Notes under the pieces: model-generated
What the model saw: the letters and a program-made list of their open reading frames with translations, nothing else
Database searches by the model: none
What the model was told of the DNA's origin: nothing
In this document: positions 14,429 to 22,283 of the stretch, one piece after another
How positions within the stretch are numbered: position 1 is the first letter of the stretch
Layout: each line of letters starts with the position of its first letter
Assembly (NCBI GenBank): GCA_002492465.1
Contig: DKYT01000058.1
Coordinates: 1-30,883 of the forward strand
Direction of reading: 5' to 3'
Source: Lachnospiraceae bacterium UBA7093
Lineage (GTDB): Bacteria > Bacillota > Clostridia > Lachnospirales > Lachnospiraceae
Length of the DNA stretch: 30,883 nucleotides
Made by a program: the position numbers and the translations under genes

Positions 14429-15214
14429 ATGTATATCTTTCTTGGAGCAATTATAATCCTTCTGGGCAGCATGCTGGTCAGGGAAGCACATAAAGGAAAA
14501 ATTCACAGGGCAAACTATGAGGAACAGGACCGGCTTCTTACGCGGTATGCGGCGGAACATCTGGATCTGGAAAAACGCCTGTCAGACATGAAATACGATT
14601 ATGACAAACAGCAGGAAATGGCGGATGAGATTCAAAGAATCCAGCAGCAGATCAGAGCCTTAAAGCACGACATGAAAAACCACACTCTGGTCATCCTGTC
14701 CTACCTTGAAGAAAACAAAACGGCGGAGGCAAAAGAATATGCGGGCGAAATTCTGAACAAGCTCAACAAAATGTACACTTATGTCCATGTGGGAAATTCT
14801 CTGCTTAACTATATTATCAACAGCAAGCTTTCCCAGGCAAAGGAGCAGGGTATAGAGATCAAAGCTGAAATAGAAAACCTTTCCTTTGCCTATATGGATA
14901 GTGTGGATTTTTCCGCATTGCTCAATAATATGCTGGATAACGCAATCTGCGCGGCATTGCATTCCCGGCGGAAAAAGCTCGAGATAGACATTGCCTCCAA
15001 AAAGGGCGTTGACATTATAACGGTCAGGAACAGCATTGACGAATCCGTTTTGAACCGGAATCCGGAATTAAAATCTTCCAAAGAAGACCCCGGACATGGA
15101 TACGGCATAGGGCAGATCAGAACCATTACGGAGAAGTACACCGGAAGCGTTGACATTTATGAGAAGGAAGAAATGTTTGTCGTAAGCGTTATGCTGTTGT
15201 TTGCCCCTGCATAA
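14429..15214 (+). CDS. Short GHKL histidine kinase with one membrane helix
   Basis: At 261 aa this kinase is much shorter than AgrC-type kinases. A single hydrophobic helix (about residues 2-17) replaces the usual polytopic sensor and is followed by a coiled-coil segment (28-75). Phosphoacceptor His80 lies in ALKHDMKNH, the N-box in LLNNMLDN (about 164-171), and the G-box in GHGYGIG (222-228). It has no extracellular loop, so it must sense through the membrane, a partner protein or its coiled coil. It is cotranscribed with the LytTR gene before it, and a terminator-like hairpin follows. A link to the exporter downstream is inferred from position. Confidence 0.85.
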   Translation: MYIFLGAIIILLGSMLVREAHKGKIHRANYEEQDRLLTRYAAEHLDLEKRLSDMKYDYDKQQEMADEIQRIQQQIRALKHDMKNHTLVILSYLEENKTAEAKEYAGEILNKLNKMYTYVHVGNSLLNYIINSKLSQAKEQGIEIKAEIENLSFAYMDSVDFSALLNNMLDNAICAALHSRRKKLEIDIASKKGVDIITVRNSIDESVLNRNPELKSSKEDPGHGYGIGQIRTITEKYTGSVDIYEKEEMFVVSVMLLFAPA

Positions 15215-15223
15215 AAGCAGTTC

Positions 15224-15253
15224 ATCCCACATTCATTGACGTGTGGGATTTTT
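15224..15253 (+). terminator. Rho-independent terminator-like hairpin
   Basis: ATCCCACA (15224-15231) pairs perfectly with TGTGGGAT (15242-15249) around a 10-nt loop, and a T5 tract (15249-15253) follows. It lies just after the short kinase gene and about 40 bp before the ABC genes. It may stop or attenuate transcription and so partly uncouple the exporter from the regulator operon. The U-tract is short, so some read-through is likely. Confidence 0.6.
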
Positions 15254-15291
15254 CTATTTACAGTGGGAAGGAAGGATGGCGGTGAAAGCTT

Positions 15292-16215
15292 TTGATCGTA
15301 TTAAAAAATGTATGTAAAACCTTATCCGGCAGAGAGGTGCTCAAAAATATCTCTCTCCACATTGCCGAAAACGAACTTGTAGGAATCATCGGACAAAACG
15401 GCGCCGGGAAAACCACCCTGTTAAATACCATTACCGGAATATTAAAACCCGATTCCGGATTCATCAGAACCTTGGAAAAGGAAAATCCTGCAGCAGAAAA
15501 AAGGGTTCTCCAAAATCTTGTCTATCTGTCGGGGAACAGATCCCAGCTGTGGGAAGACCTTAAAATAAAAGATTCCATCGACCATTGTATTGAAATGTAC
15601 CGGCTGGATCCGTCCACGGCAAAGAAAAGGCTTGACGAGCTGGAGGAAATATTTGAAATCCGTTCATTTCGGAACAGTCCCCCCTGCCATCTGTCTTTAG
15701 GCGAGCGGATGCGGTGCGAACTGGTCTATGGGCTGCTTCCCCAGCCGAGACTTCTCATCCTGGATGAAGTGATGAACGGTCTGGATTTTTCTTTCAAGCA
15801 TAAGATCATGGAATACTTTAAGGATTATGGAAACAAGGAACACACCACCATACTTTATGCCAGCAATCAGCTTTCGGAGGTGGAACAGCTTTGCCGGCGG
15901 ATCATTCTGATCCATCAGGGAAGCGTCCTTTTTGACGGAAGGACAGCGCAGATCATTGCGCTTTTTTCGCCCTGTTACCGGATAGAGGCAGTCTTTTCCG
16001 GCAATTTCCCTGATTTTGAGGATCTTCCCCTTGAAAAATACCGTCTGGAAGGCGACCTGCTGACTGTTGATTACGATATTCATAAAATAGAAACGGTTCA
16101 AATTCTGAGACATCTTATGGAAAAATGCTGCATTCGGAATATCAGGATTTTGAAGCCGAATCTGGAGGAGACTATTCAAAAAATATATGGAGGCGCCAAT
16201 GGAAAATATAATTGA
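15292..16215 (+). CDS. ABC transporter ATPase with a degenerate switch region
   Basis: This 307-aa nucleotide-binding subunit belongs to the ABC-2 exporter type. Walker A GQNGAGKT is at 34-41, signature LSLGE at 134-138, and Walker B LLILDE at 154-159. The usual switch histidine is Asn192 (ASNQLSE), which suggests weak or absent hydrolysis at its own site. About 85 C-terminal residues form a variable accessory domain. The start is TTG 15292: an in-frame TGA at 15283 excludes anything earlier, and GGTGA lies at suitable distance. It overlaps the next ATPase gene by 17 nt. It probably forms a heterodimer with that partner. Confidence 0.87.
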   Translation: MIVLKNVCKTLSGREVLKNISLHIAENELVGIIGQNGAGKTTLLNTITGILKPDSGFIRTLEKENPAAEKRVLQNLVYLSGNRSQLWEDLKIKDSIDHCIEMYRLDPSTAKKRLDELEEIFEIRSFRNSPPCHLSLGERMRCELVYGLLPQPRLLILDEVMNGLDFSFKHKIMEYFKDYGNKEHTTILYASNQLSEVEQLCRRIILIHQGSVLFDGRTAQIIALFSPCYRIEAVFSGNFPDFEDLPLEKYRLEGDLLTVDYDIHKIETVQILRHLMEKCCIRNIRILKPNLEETIQKIYGGANGKYN

Positions 16216-17164
16216 AATTCAGGGTGTAAAGAAATACTACAAAATCGCCAAACGGGAAAAAGGAACGTTCATGGCTCTGGCAACTCTTTTTAACAGAAAG
16301 TATGAAACCAAAAAGGCGGTGGACGACATCAGCTTTTCCATCAAACCGGGTGAAATCGTAGGTTTTATCGGTCCCAACGGCGCAGGGAAATCCACAACTG
16401 TCAAAATGCTCTCCGGCATCCTGTATCCCGATGCCGGAACCATCAAAATAAACGGCTTTATCCCTTATAAGCAGAGAAAGCAGTATGTAAAGAATATCGG
16501 TGTGGTATTTGGGCAGAAATCACAGTTGAACTGGGATCTTCCCCTCATTGAAAGCTTTGAGCTGATGAAATACATTTACAGGATTCCCCAGAAGCAATAT
16601 GAGGAGAACCTGGATCTTTTCATTCAGCTGCTGGATATGGAGGACTTTATCAACCAGCCTGTGCGCCAGCTGTCCTTAGGGCAGAGAATGCGGGGCGATA
16701 TTGTCGCCTCTCTTCTACACTCTCCCCAGATCGTATTTCTGGACGAGCCTACCATCGGACTGGATGTGGTGGCAAAGGAACGCATACGGGAGTTTGTCAG
16801 GTACATGAATCAAATCCGGCATACTACCATCATTTTTACCACCCACGACATGCAGGACATTGAAAAGGTCTGCGACCGTCTGATTATGATCGACAAAGGG
16901 AAAAAGGTCTATGACGGAAGCATTCAGGAGATCAAAAATAAGTATGCCAATTTCAAGTCCATCGAACTGTTGCTGGAGGACGGAAGCAAAGAGCTGAAAA
17001 CCTTCGATGTAAGCGTTACTCCCATGAGCGCTGTGATGGAACAGCTTTTTTCTGAAAAAAAGATCAAGGATATTACCATTTGTGAATCGGAGATTGAGGA
17101 CATTATCCGGGATATTTATGAGGGCAGAGTGGTTCTTGCCCAGCCAGAAGCAGAGAGGAATTAG
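16199..17164 (+). CDS. ABC transporter ATPase, canonical partner
   Basis: This 321-aa ATPase has an intact site: Walker A GPNGAGKST (58-66), Q-loop segment VVFGQKSQLNWDLP, signature LSLGQ (158-162), Walker B VFLDEP (179-184) and switch His216 (TTHDMQDIE). The FGQKSQLNWDLP form is typical of ATPases that pair with PF06182 (DUF990) permeases. ATG 16199 is chosen for the GGAGG five bases upstream, inside the end of the preceding gene. The stop is followed three bases later by the first permease ATG. Confidence 0.93.
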   Translation: MENIIEIQGVKKYYKIAKREKGTFMALATLFNRKYETKKAVDDISFSIKPGEIVGFIGPNGAGKSTTVKMLSGILYPDAGTIKINGFIPYKQRKQYVKNIGVVFGQKSQLNWDLPLIESFELMKYIYRIPQKQYEENLDLFIQLLDMEDFINQPVRQLSLGQRMRGDIVASLLHSPQIVFLDEPTIGLDVVAKERIREFVRYMNQIRHTTIIFTTHDMQDIEKVCDRLIMIDKGKKVYDGSIQEIKNKYANFKSIELLLEDGSKELKTFDVSVTPMSAVMEQLFSEKKIKDITICESEIEDIIRDIYEGRVVLAQPEAERN

Positions 17165-17167
17165 CGT

Positions 17168-17956
17168 ATGAGGGCTTATGTGGAATTTGCCGTTAAAAAA
17201 TTTCAGGATAAAATGGCATACAGATTGGATTTCTTCATGGGAATCGTCAATACGGCGATTACCATTTTGGTTTATCTGTGTATTTATAAAGCGCTGTATG
17301 GCGATGCAGGGGAGGTAGATGGCATCTCCTACCCTATGGTCGCCACCCATTTCGTCATTACCCTGGGACTGTCAAATGCCTTTCACTACAATGAAATGTT
17401 TCTTCAGGACAAAATCCGCGACGGAACCATCACCAATGAATTTCTAAAGCCGGTGAGCTTTATCCTAAGGCTCCTTGCGGAAAACATTGGAGAGGGTGCG
17501 TTTAAAATCATCTTTCACTTTATTCCGGCGCTGCTCATTACTCTGCTGTATACAAAGCTATGTCCCCCTGTCAGCCTGCTTGGTCTGCCTGTTATGTTCT
17601 GCAGTGTGGCGCTGGGTTATCTGATCCTCTGGCTGATCAGCTTTATCATTCAGACCTGGAGCTTTTGGCTCTTCAGCGTATGGGGTATCATAACCATCAA
17701 AAACGTGTTTGTAAGCATATTATCCGGCTCCCTGCTGCCTTTATGGTTTATGCCTGAGCCGCTTCAAAAAATTCTTTCCTTTACCCCCTTTGAATCTATT
17801 TACTTTACGCCGGTAAGGATTTATCTGGGGGAACTTAGCGGCAGGGAAACCGTCTTTGCCTTAGCGGTTCAGGCTATGTGGGTTGCTCTCCTTTGTGTAA
17901 TCGCAAATATGTTTTGGAAAAAGGGTACAAAAAAACTGATCGTTCAGGGAGGATAA
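17168..17956 (+). CDS. ABC-2 family permease, PF06182/DUF990 type (1)
   Basis: This 262-aa membrane protein has about six hydrophobic helices, for example FFMGIVNTAITILVYLCIYK, VMFCSVALGYLILWLISFII and a last one near VQAMWVALLCVIANMFW. The conserved cytosolic segment RDGTITNEFLKPVSF after the second helix is characteristic of the family. GAGG lies 9 nt upstream of the ATG and overlaps the ATPase stop region. It should form the exporter channel with the next gene's product. The cargo is unknown; members of this family have been tied to export of peptides or other hydrophobic compounds. Confidence 0.88.
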   Translation: MRAYVEFAVKKFQDKMAYRLDFFMGIVNTAITILVYLCIYKALYGDAGEVDGISYPMVATHFVITLGLSNAFHYNEMFLQDKIRDGTITNEFLKPVSFILRLLAENIGEGAFKIIFHFIPALLITLLYTKLCPPVSLLGLPVMFCSVALGYLILWLISFIIQTWSFWLFSVWGIITIKNVFVSILSGSLLPLWFMPEPLQKILSFTPFESIYFTPVRIYLGELSGRETVFALAVQAMWVALLCVIANMFWKKGTKKLIVQGG

Positions 17957-17961
17957 AGGAA

Positions 17962-18765
17962 ATGAATGAGCTGAAAATCGCTCTGCAGTCGTTAAAGATG
18001 AGCGTCAGAACAAGAATGCAGTACAGGGTGGATTCCCTGGTTGCCACTCTTGCAGTGTTTATCAGGGAATCCGCCAATATTATTGTGATTTATCTTGCCT
18101 TGCTTAAGTTTGACAATATCAACGGCTGGAATGTAAATGAAATGCTGTTTCTCTTCAGCCTTCTGTTTCTGACTTATGCCTTTGTAGTTTCTTTGTTTGC
18201 CGATTTAAGAGACTTTTCACGGATGATCCGGGAAGGACGGTTCGACCGGCTTATGGTAAGACCCAGGGGACTTTTATTTCAGCTGATCCTGAATAACGCA
18301 GATTTAATGGCATCCGCAGGACATGGAACCCTGGGAATCCTTTTATTTCTCATATCCGCCGGAAAAGTGGGCATCTGCTGGGATTTTGCCACCATACTGT
18401 ATTATCTGGGCGCCATTATCGGCGGCGTCCTGCTGCAGGGCGGCATGTTTATCTTTTTTTCTTCCCTGAGCTTTTACTTTCTGGAAACCAACAGCCTCCG
18501 GGAGATCTTTTATTGGAATATGCGCAAATTTGCAGGCTACCCTATCAGTATTTACCATAAGCTGATACAGGGGCTTCTCATATACGTGGTTCCCTTTGCA
18601 TTCGTAAACTACTTTCCGGCGCAATACCTTTTGCGGAAACCAGACCTGATAAACTACAACGAAATTTATATTTATATTGCCCCCCTTGTGGGCATTGCCG
18701 TGTACCTTTCCTCCTATCTCTTCTGGCGGGTAAGTGTGCGAAGGTATTACAGCACGGGAAATTAA
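17962..18765 (+). CDS. ABC-2 family permease, PF06182/DUF990 type (2)
   Basis: This 267-aa protein has about six membrane helices and is related to the preceding permease. Both start with a short cytosolic helix (here MNELKIALQSLKMSVRTRMQYRVD) and both carry the cytosolic motif REGRFDRLMVRPRG. ATG 17962 follows GGAGG nine bases upstream, five bases after the first permease's stop. A longer open frame from 17878 lies inside that gene and is rejected. It is the last gene of the operon and converges on the GGDEF gene with only 26 bp between. Confidence 0.88.
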   Translation: MNELKIALQSLKMSVRTRMQYRVDSLVATLAVFIRESANIIVIYLALLKFDNINGWNVNEMLFLFSLLFLTYAFVVSLFADLRDFSRMIREGRFDRLMVRPRGLLFQLILNNADLMASAGHGTLGILLFLISAGKVGICWDFATILYYLGAIIGGVLLQGGMFIFFSSLSFYFLETNSLREIFYWNMRKFAGYPISIYHKLIQGLLIYVVPFAFVNYFPAQYLLRKPDLINYNEIYIYIAPLVGIAVYLSSYLFWRVSVRRYYSTGN

Positions 18766-18791
18766 TATTCCCCTGCTCTTTCAGCCGCCTG

Positions 18792-21700
18792 TCACTGGGA
18801 ATACTGCACATCCCCTTTCGTAGAATGCTTGATCTTGTAAAGCATTTCATCCGCCCTGGAGATCGTCTCCGCAATCTTCTCGTCGTTATTGATTTCCCGC
18901 ATTGCCGCAATTCCGATGGAACAGGACAATTCCTTTTCCTTCGGGATGGCGACAGCCTTTCCCGTGGTTTCTGCAATCAGATCTTGAAAGCCCTTCTTTT
19001 CCCTGATGGTATCCAGCACTTTTCTTCCTATCGCCATAGCTCTTTCCTGATCCACAAACTTCAGGCTGATCAGAAATTCGTCGCCTCCATATCTTGCCGC
19101 AAATCCCACGCGCCTTGACAGCCTCCGTAAAATTTCGGCAACCTCCTTTAGGAGCAGGTCTCCAATCCCATGACCAAAGGTATCGTTGTAATATTTAAAG
19201 TTATCCAGGTCAATATAAAGGAATGTAATATCCCGGGTTTCCTGCCGTTTGACCCAGTTTTTGATCTTCTTATAAAATCCGTCTCTGTTATAAAGTCCGG
19301 TTAAATAGTCTGTGATCGCCGCCTTTGCCAGCCTGTTGTTGATGCTTTTGATCTGCTCCTCATTTTCCAGCTTGCCTACCGAATTCTGGAGCTGCTGCAG
19401 CACCAGATTGAAAAACGCCATATCGCTCTCATCCAGCATAAACTTTGTCCGGGGCGCATTCCAGTTATCCTTCATCAAAATATACATAATGAACACACTG
19501 TCAAGCTTTTCGTTGGTATAATAAGGCAGGCATACCATAGAACAGATCTGCATAATGCCGAACAAAGACACAATGCTGTTATATTCCATATGGTTCCCTT
19601 TCAGCTTGGAGGTCACAAAACCGGAACGATGGGCTGAAAAATATTCGGTAATCCTGCGGATATCCGTATCCTTGAGGGATACCCCTCCGTTGCTGTAGCA
19701 AATCTCCGGCTGACAGTTTTTGTAGCGGATATAGATCATAGCATCCAGACTAAAGTTCATCATAAAAGTATTCAGCCCGTTATGGATCAGATTTTCAAAA
19801 TTTTTCCCCGAGGTATCAATGATTTTCTGCCAGGCAGAGACAAATTCCATCTGCTTTTTCAGGGCTTCGTAGTCCTTCATGACGCCTGCCTGTTTAGTAG
19901 CCGTCTGTATCTCCTGAAGGGTAATATGAAAAAGGACTGCCGTTTCCTTGTGATTCTGTTCAAATTTCTTTCCCTGGCGTGCCGCCTCCAGCATTTGCAT
20001 CTTTTCTGAAACGCCGCACTTTTTCGCATAGCAGAGCCCTTTTTCCAGTTCCGCCTCCGCTTCCTTTTCCCGCCCCAGCCTTCGCAAAAGCTCCGCCATG
20101 GTAATCTCATACTGTACCACGCTGAAAAACTGGTAGCCTGTGCTCCGCTCCTCGTAGACCCGGGCGCTTTCCATGAAGGCAAGCGCCTCCTCCAGCTTCC
20201 CTTTGTCCATTTCCATCAGCGCGCTCACATAGTAATACAAAAACAGGTCGTCATCGCATGCCGTATAGGACGCGTCCAGCTTGCGGCTTTGAATGCTTTC
20301 CTCCATGGAGCGGCTCATAATATGTCCCAAAAACTGCAGGGCATTATCCAGGTAAATTTTCGCGTCGTAAACTCTTGCCAGCCGGTAACTGCCAAGGGCA
20401 AGCAATCCGAATATCTTGGAAATATTGCAGACCCGCAGGTCATTCAGATGCAAAAAATTGATAATCTTCACACAGCACAGCAGATATTGGCATGCCGTTT
20501 CGTTTTCCCCTGCAAGCATACAGTTGACTGCCATATTGTAAAGGGTTTCTCCCACATAATTGATCATATTCAAACGATAGTAGATCTGGATCGCCTGATT
20601 GTAATACCGGTTTGCCTCCTCATACTGTTCCGAAGCGCAGCAGTTGTAACCCAGTCCATTGTAAATATCGGCAAGCTTCACCGGATCCTGTTCCCCAACA
20701 ATTTCCATAGACTTGTGATAATAACGGTCCGTTACCTGAAACAGTCCGAACAGCGAAGAAAGCATAATATTTTTTCGGTATGCAATCAGCAAAAGGTTTT
20801 CATTCTGAAGTCTCTTTGCGATTTCAATTCCCTTTTGGAAATGGATCAGATTTTCCTCATTGTCCTGACTTTCTCCCATCAGTCTCACGTCATTGTCATA
20901 TGCAAAAATATAGGTATAGGCAAGATGATTTTCAAAACCGTATTTTTGCGTCTGCTCCAAAAACTCCTGGGAAACATCAATATCTGACACACAGAAAAAG
21001 ATGTTGTGCCATCCGGACATTCTCACCATCACTTCCAGAAGGTTCGCCATAAATCTGTGGTATTCCTGTAATTCTTTTCCGGCAAGTGCAATGCAGGTGT
21101 CCGCATATCCCTTCGCCACGTTAAGATTCCCGCTGTACATCTGCACCTGCCCCAAAATATAGCAATACCAGAATTTTTTCTCCGGGGATCTGTCTCTTTC
21201 ACAGAGGGATTGGAGATCGTCGCACAAAAGCAATGCCCTGGGCATGTCAGTATACATGGAAATGGCAGCGTAAAGCATATAAAGCCTGAAAACGCTGTCC
21301 CCCTCTACGGCAAGCTTCTCCACCTCGATCTTATGGTAAATAAGCGACAGATAGTATTGTGCCTGCTCATAGTCCAGGAGATAGTACATATTTCTCAATT
21401 TAATCCAATATTCGTCTATACGGCTGCTCTCAAAGCGGAAATAGCTGTTTTCCTCCTCCACTTTGATCTCGTCTCCCCCGCCGTCCACGATACAGTTATA
21501 ATCTTCCAGCTTTTCCAGCCAGCTCTCCCACGCCTGGGTCATATAAGGCAGCTGGGTATACAATTCGTTAAAGGCGCCATAGACAAAGATATTTTTTTCG
21601 CCCTCCTCCAGCAGCTTTCGCAAAAGCAATACAGTGGAGCGGGGCGCCATATTCAAATTGTCCAGCAAAAGAAGCATGGGATGTTTCTCTGAAAGGGCTG

Positions 21701-22118
21701 ATAGCACCGCCGCCATGGACCGGATCATCTGTTGTTTTTCATAGCGAATCTCATCCGGCAGAATTTCTTCCGTTCTTGCATAAATCGGACGGCTGATCAT
21801 ATTCACAAATACCGAACGGTGCAGCGGGTAAACCGGGAACTGGGCAATAAATTCCTCCGGCGTTTTCTCCCCCTCGAAGCTCTCATAGATCTCCCGGATC
21901 AGCGATACGAAAGGCGCAAAGGTTTCGATCATCTCAGAGCCGTCAAAGCGCATATAATACACATAAAAATCCGGATGTGCCGCTTTCACCGCTTCCGCAT
22001 CCTTATTGGTAATTGCAAATGTATTATAGTGTCTCACAATGGTGAAACGCCTGGTCTGGGTTCCGTTTACAAGCCCTTCTATCATCGGCTTAATATATGT
22101 TTTATAATAAATTCCCAT
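18792..22118 (-). CDS. Large diguanylate cyclase: ATPase-like domain, TPR region, GAF-like, GGDEF
   Basis: This 1108-aa cytosolic protein has no membrane helices. The first 230 residues resemble a STAND/AAA domain with a Walker-B-like strand (PMLLLLDNLNMAP) but no P-loop that I can see. A long helical region (about 230-720) has TPR-like repeats, for example LADIYNGLGYNCCASEQYEEANRYY-type helices. A GAF-like region comes next. The GGDEF domain (about 940-1105) holds an intact GGDEF at 1011-1015, so c-di-GMP synthesis is likely. The RxxD inhibitory site is absent (RRVG in its place). ATG 22118 has GGAGG 9 nt upstream. It probably integrates a ligand or protein signal into c-di-GMP levels. Confidence 0.85.
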   Translation of the reverse strand: MGIYYKTYIKPMIEGLVNGTQTRRFTIVRHYNTFAITNKDAEAVKAAHPDFYVYYMRFDGSEMIETFAPFVSLIREIYESFEGEKTPEEFIAQFPVYPLHRSVFVNMISRPIYARTEEILPDEIRYEKQQMIRSMAAVLSALSEKHPMLLLLDNLNMAPRSTVLLLRKLLEEGEKNIFVYGAFNELYTQLPYMTQAWESWLEKLEDYNCIVDGGGDEIKVEEENSYFRFESSRIDEYWIKLRNMYYLLDYEQAQYYLSLIYHKIEVEKLAVEGDSVFRLYMLYAAISMYTDMPRALLLCDDLQSLCERDRSPEKKFWYCYILGQVQMYSGNLNVAKGYADTCIALAGKELQEYHRFMANLLEVMVRMSGWHNIFFCVSDIDVSQEFLEQTQKYGFENHLAYTYIFAYDNDVRLMGESQDNEENLIHFQKGIEIAKRLQNENLLLIAYRKNIMLSSLFGLFQVTDRYYHKSMEIVGEQDPVKLADIYNGLGYNCCASEQYEEANRYYNQAIQIYYRLNMINYVGETLYNMAVNCMLAGENETACQYLLCCVKIINFLHLNDLRVCNISKIFGLLALGSYRLARVYDAKIYLDNALQFLGHIMSRSMEESIQSRKLDASYTACDDDLFLYYYVSALMEMDKGKLEEALAFMESARVYEERSTGYQFFSVVQYEITMAELLRRLGREKEAEAELEKGLCYAKKCGVSEKMQMLEAARQGKKFEQNHKETAVLFHITLQEIQTATKQAGVMKDYEALKKQMEFVSAWQKIIDTSGKNFENLIHNGLNTFMMNFSLDAMIYIRYKNCQPEICYSNGGVSLKDTDIRRITEYFSAHRSGFVTSKLKGNHMEYNSIVSLFGIMQICSMVCLPYYTNEKLDSVFIMYILMKDNWNAPRTKFMLDESDMAFFNLVLQQLQNSVGKLENEEQIKSINNRLAKAAITDYLTGLYNRDGFYKKIKNWVKRQETRDITFLYIDLDNFKYYNDTFGHGIGDLLLKEVAEILRRLSRRVGFAARYGGDEFLISLKFVDQERAMAIGRKVLDTIREKKGFQDLIAETTGKAVAIPKEKELSCSIGIAAMREINNDEKIAETISRADEMLYKIKHSTKGDVQYSQ

Positions 22119-22149
22119 AAAACCGTACCTCCATGCCATACCAATGTCA

Positions 22150-22177
22150 ATATAACACAAGTTTTCCTTTTCGCCAA
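22150..22177 (-). promoter_or_regulatory. Promoter of the GGDEF gene
   Basis: On the minus strand TTGGCG (22172-22177) and TTATAT (22150-22155) are separated by 16 bp, with TGTG directly before the -10. Transcription would start about 25 nt before ATG 22118. It is back to back with the rightward promoter at 22198-22227. Confidence 0.5.
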
Positions 22178-22197
22178 TCATAAAAAATTTGCCAACG

Positions 22198-22227
22198 TTG
22201 ACACTTTTACTGTCTGCAACGTATAAT
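22198..22227 (+). promoter_or_regulatory. Full-consensus promoter of the DUF1015 gene
   Basis: Perfect TTGACA (22198-22203) and perfect TATAAT (22222-22227) are separated by 18 bp. This is the best sigma-A match in the window. A CAACGTTG palindrome overlaps the start of the -35 box and a related CAACGTA abuts the -10 box, which may mark a regulator site. Confidence 0.8.
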
Positions 22228-22283
22228 CATAGTGATCGCATATTTTGTCGATCCCTTACTATCACAGACAAAGGAGATTTTCT

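Noticed and set aside
18766..18803. TATTCCC/GGGAATA pair as a terminator between the permease and GGDEF genes
   Set aside because: A 7-bp stem with a loop of more than 20 nt and no T-tract is too weak, and it lies partly inside the GGDEF coding end.
20289..20987. 232-codon plus-strand frame opposite the GGDEF gene
   Set aside because: It lies wholly inside the antisense of a long conserved gene and has no start signal; a shadow frame.
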